This document shows, piece by piece, positions 63,879-64,000 of a stretch of DNA of 64,000 nt. Each line of letters begins with the position of its first letter. The first letter of the stretch is position 1. Source of the stretch: an uncultured Eubacteriales bacterium (GTDB taxonomy: Bacteria; Bacillota; Clostridia; Christensenellales; Aristaeellaceae); contig CADCHI010000001.1 of assembly GCA_902801165.1 (NCBI GenBank), positions 91,186 to 155,185 on the forward strand, in the 5' to 3' direction. The notes below the pieces were generated by a model, which did not search any database, was not told where the DNA came from, and saw nothing but the letters and a program-made list of their open reading frames with translations. The translations under genes were made by a program, and so were the position numbers.

Positions 63879-64000
63879 AAGAATACAAACAATTACAAAC
63901 GGGCTCTTCACGGAAAGTTGTGGGATTCAAGCCAAGCAAGAGGCAGAGCAAGATAGCGAACGAGGGTAAAGAAATACTCATCGTCTCTATAGCCGTAGCC

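Overview
The window looks like the chromosome of a G+C-rich anaerobic member of the Firmicutes, class Clostridia. The evidence is a T-box tRNA-sensing leader, a perfect CIRCE heat-shock operator, a maf-mreBCD cluster that runs on into a spoIVFA/spoIVFB-like pair as in spore formers, and the yybS-rplI-dnaB order. Strong sigma-A-type promoters (TTGACA-N17-TATAAT) and GGAGG ribosome binding sites are easy to see. I would not name a genus from sequence alone. A cytosolic GH120 beta-xylosidase, phenylacetate-CoA-ligase-type enzymes and ABC importers suit a gut or rumen fermenter.

Layout. 1-8.1 kb: a hybrid sensor kinase cut by the window edge and a 1718-residue secreted surface protein ending in an alpha/beta hydrolase. 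8.3-12.6 kb: an ABC exporter behind a truncated XRE regulator, flanked by two copies of one operator-like palindrome; a GMP synthase whose glutaminase half is degenerate; a DinJ/YafQ toxin-antitoxin pair. 12.7-17 kb: a more A+T-rich island with an adenylate-forming ligase, a PlsC-like acyltransferase, an O-acetyltransferase and an XRE regulator. 17.3-20.6 kb: HAD phosphatase, a left-handed beta-helix protein and glmM. 20.8-33.2 kb: two FbpABC-type ABC importer loci on either side of a large secreted TPR/WG/DUF6273/peptidoglycan-binding protein. 33.3-38.4 kb: an ECF sigma factor with its membrane partner, then convergent ABC-F, DUF3267 and rRNA-methyltransferase-like genes. 38.6-46.7 kb: GH120 beta-xylosidase, a NadD-YqeK fusion, rsfS, and a T-box-controlled acyl-CoA ligase followed by paaK and an ACT-domain protein. 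47-56 kb: the cell-elongation cluster maf-mreB-mreC-mreD-mrdA-rodA-spoIVFA-like-spoIVFB-like (minus strand). 56-58.7 kb: HTH/DUF2975 pair and CIRCE-controlled htpG. 59-63.8 kb: a large HTH-helical protein, then yybS-like, rplI and dnaB.

Two signals stand out as possibly undescribed. First, a roughly 61-bp two-hairpin element (8046, 25473, three tandem copies at 30151-30351, and a decayed reverse copy near 63850) shows compensatory changes in both stems. Two of its occurrences end just upstream of ribosome binding sites. Second, a T-box whose specifier reads UAC (Tyr) precedes an acyl-CoA-ligase gene rather than an aminoacyl-tRNA synthetase, and the next genes are paaK and a tandem-ACT protein. 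Other points are the GMP synthase with its glutaminase catalytic Cys replaced by Asp, two MITE-like elements with perfect terminal inverted repeats, and several repeat families between genes. No rRNA, tRNA, CRISPR array or prophage was recognised.
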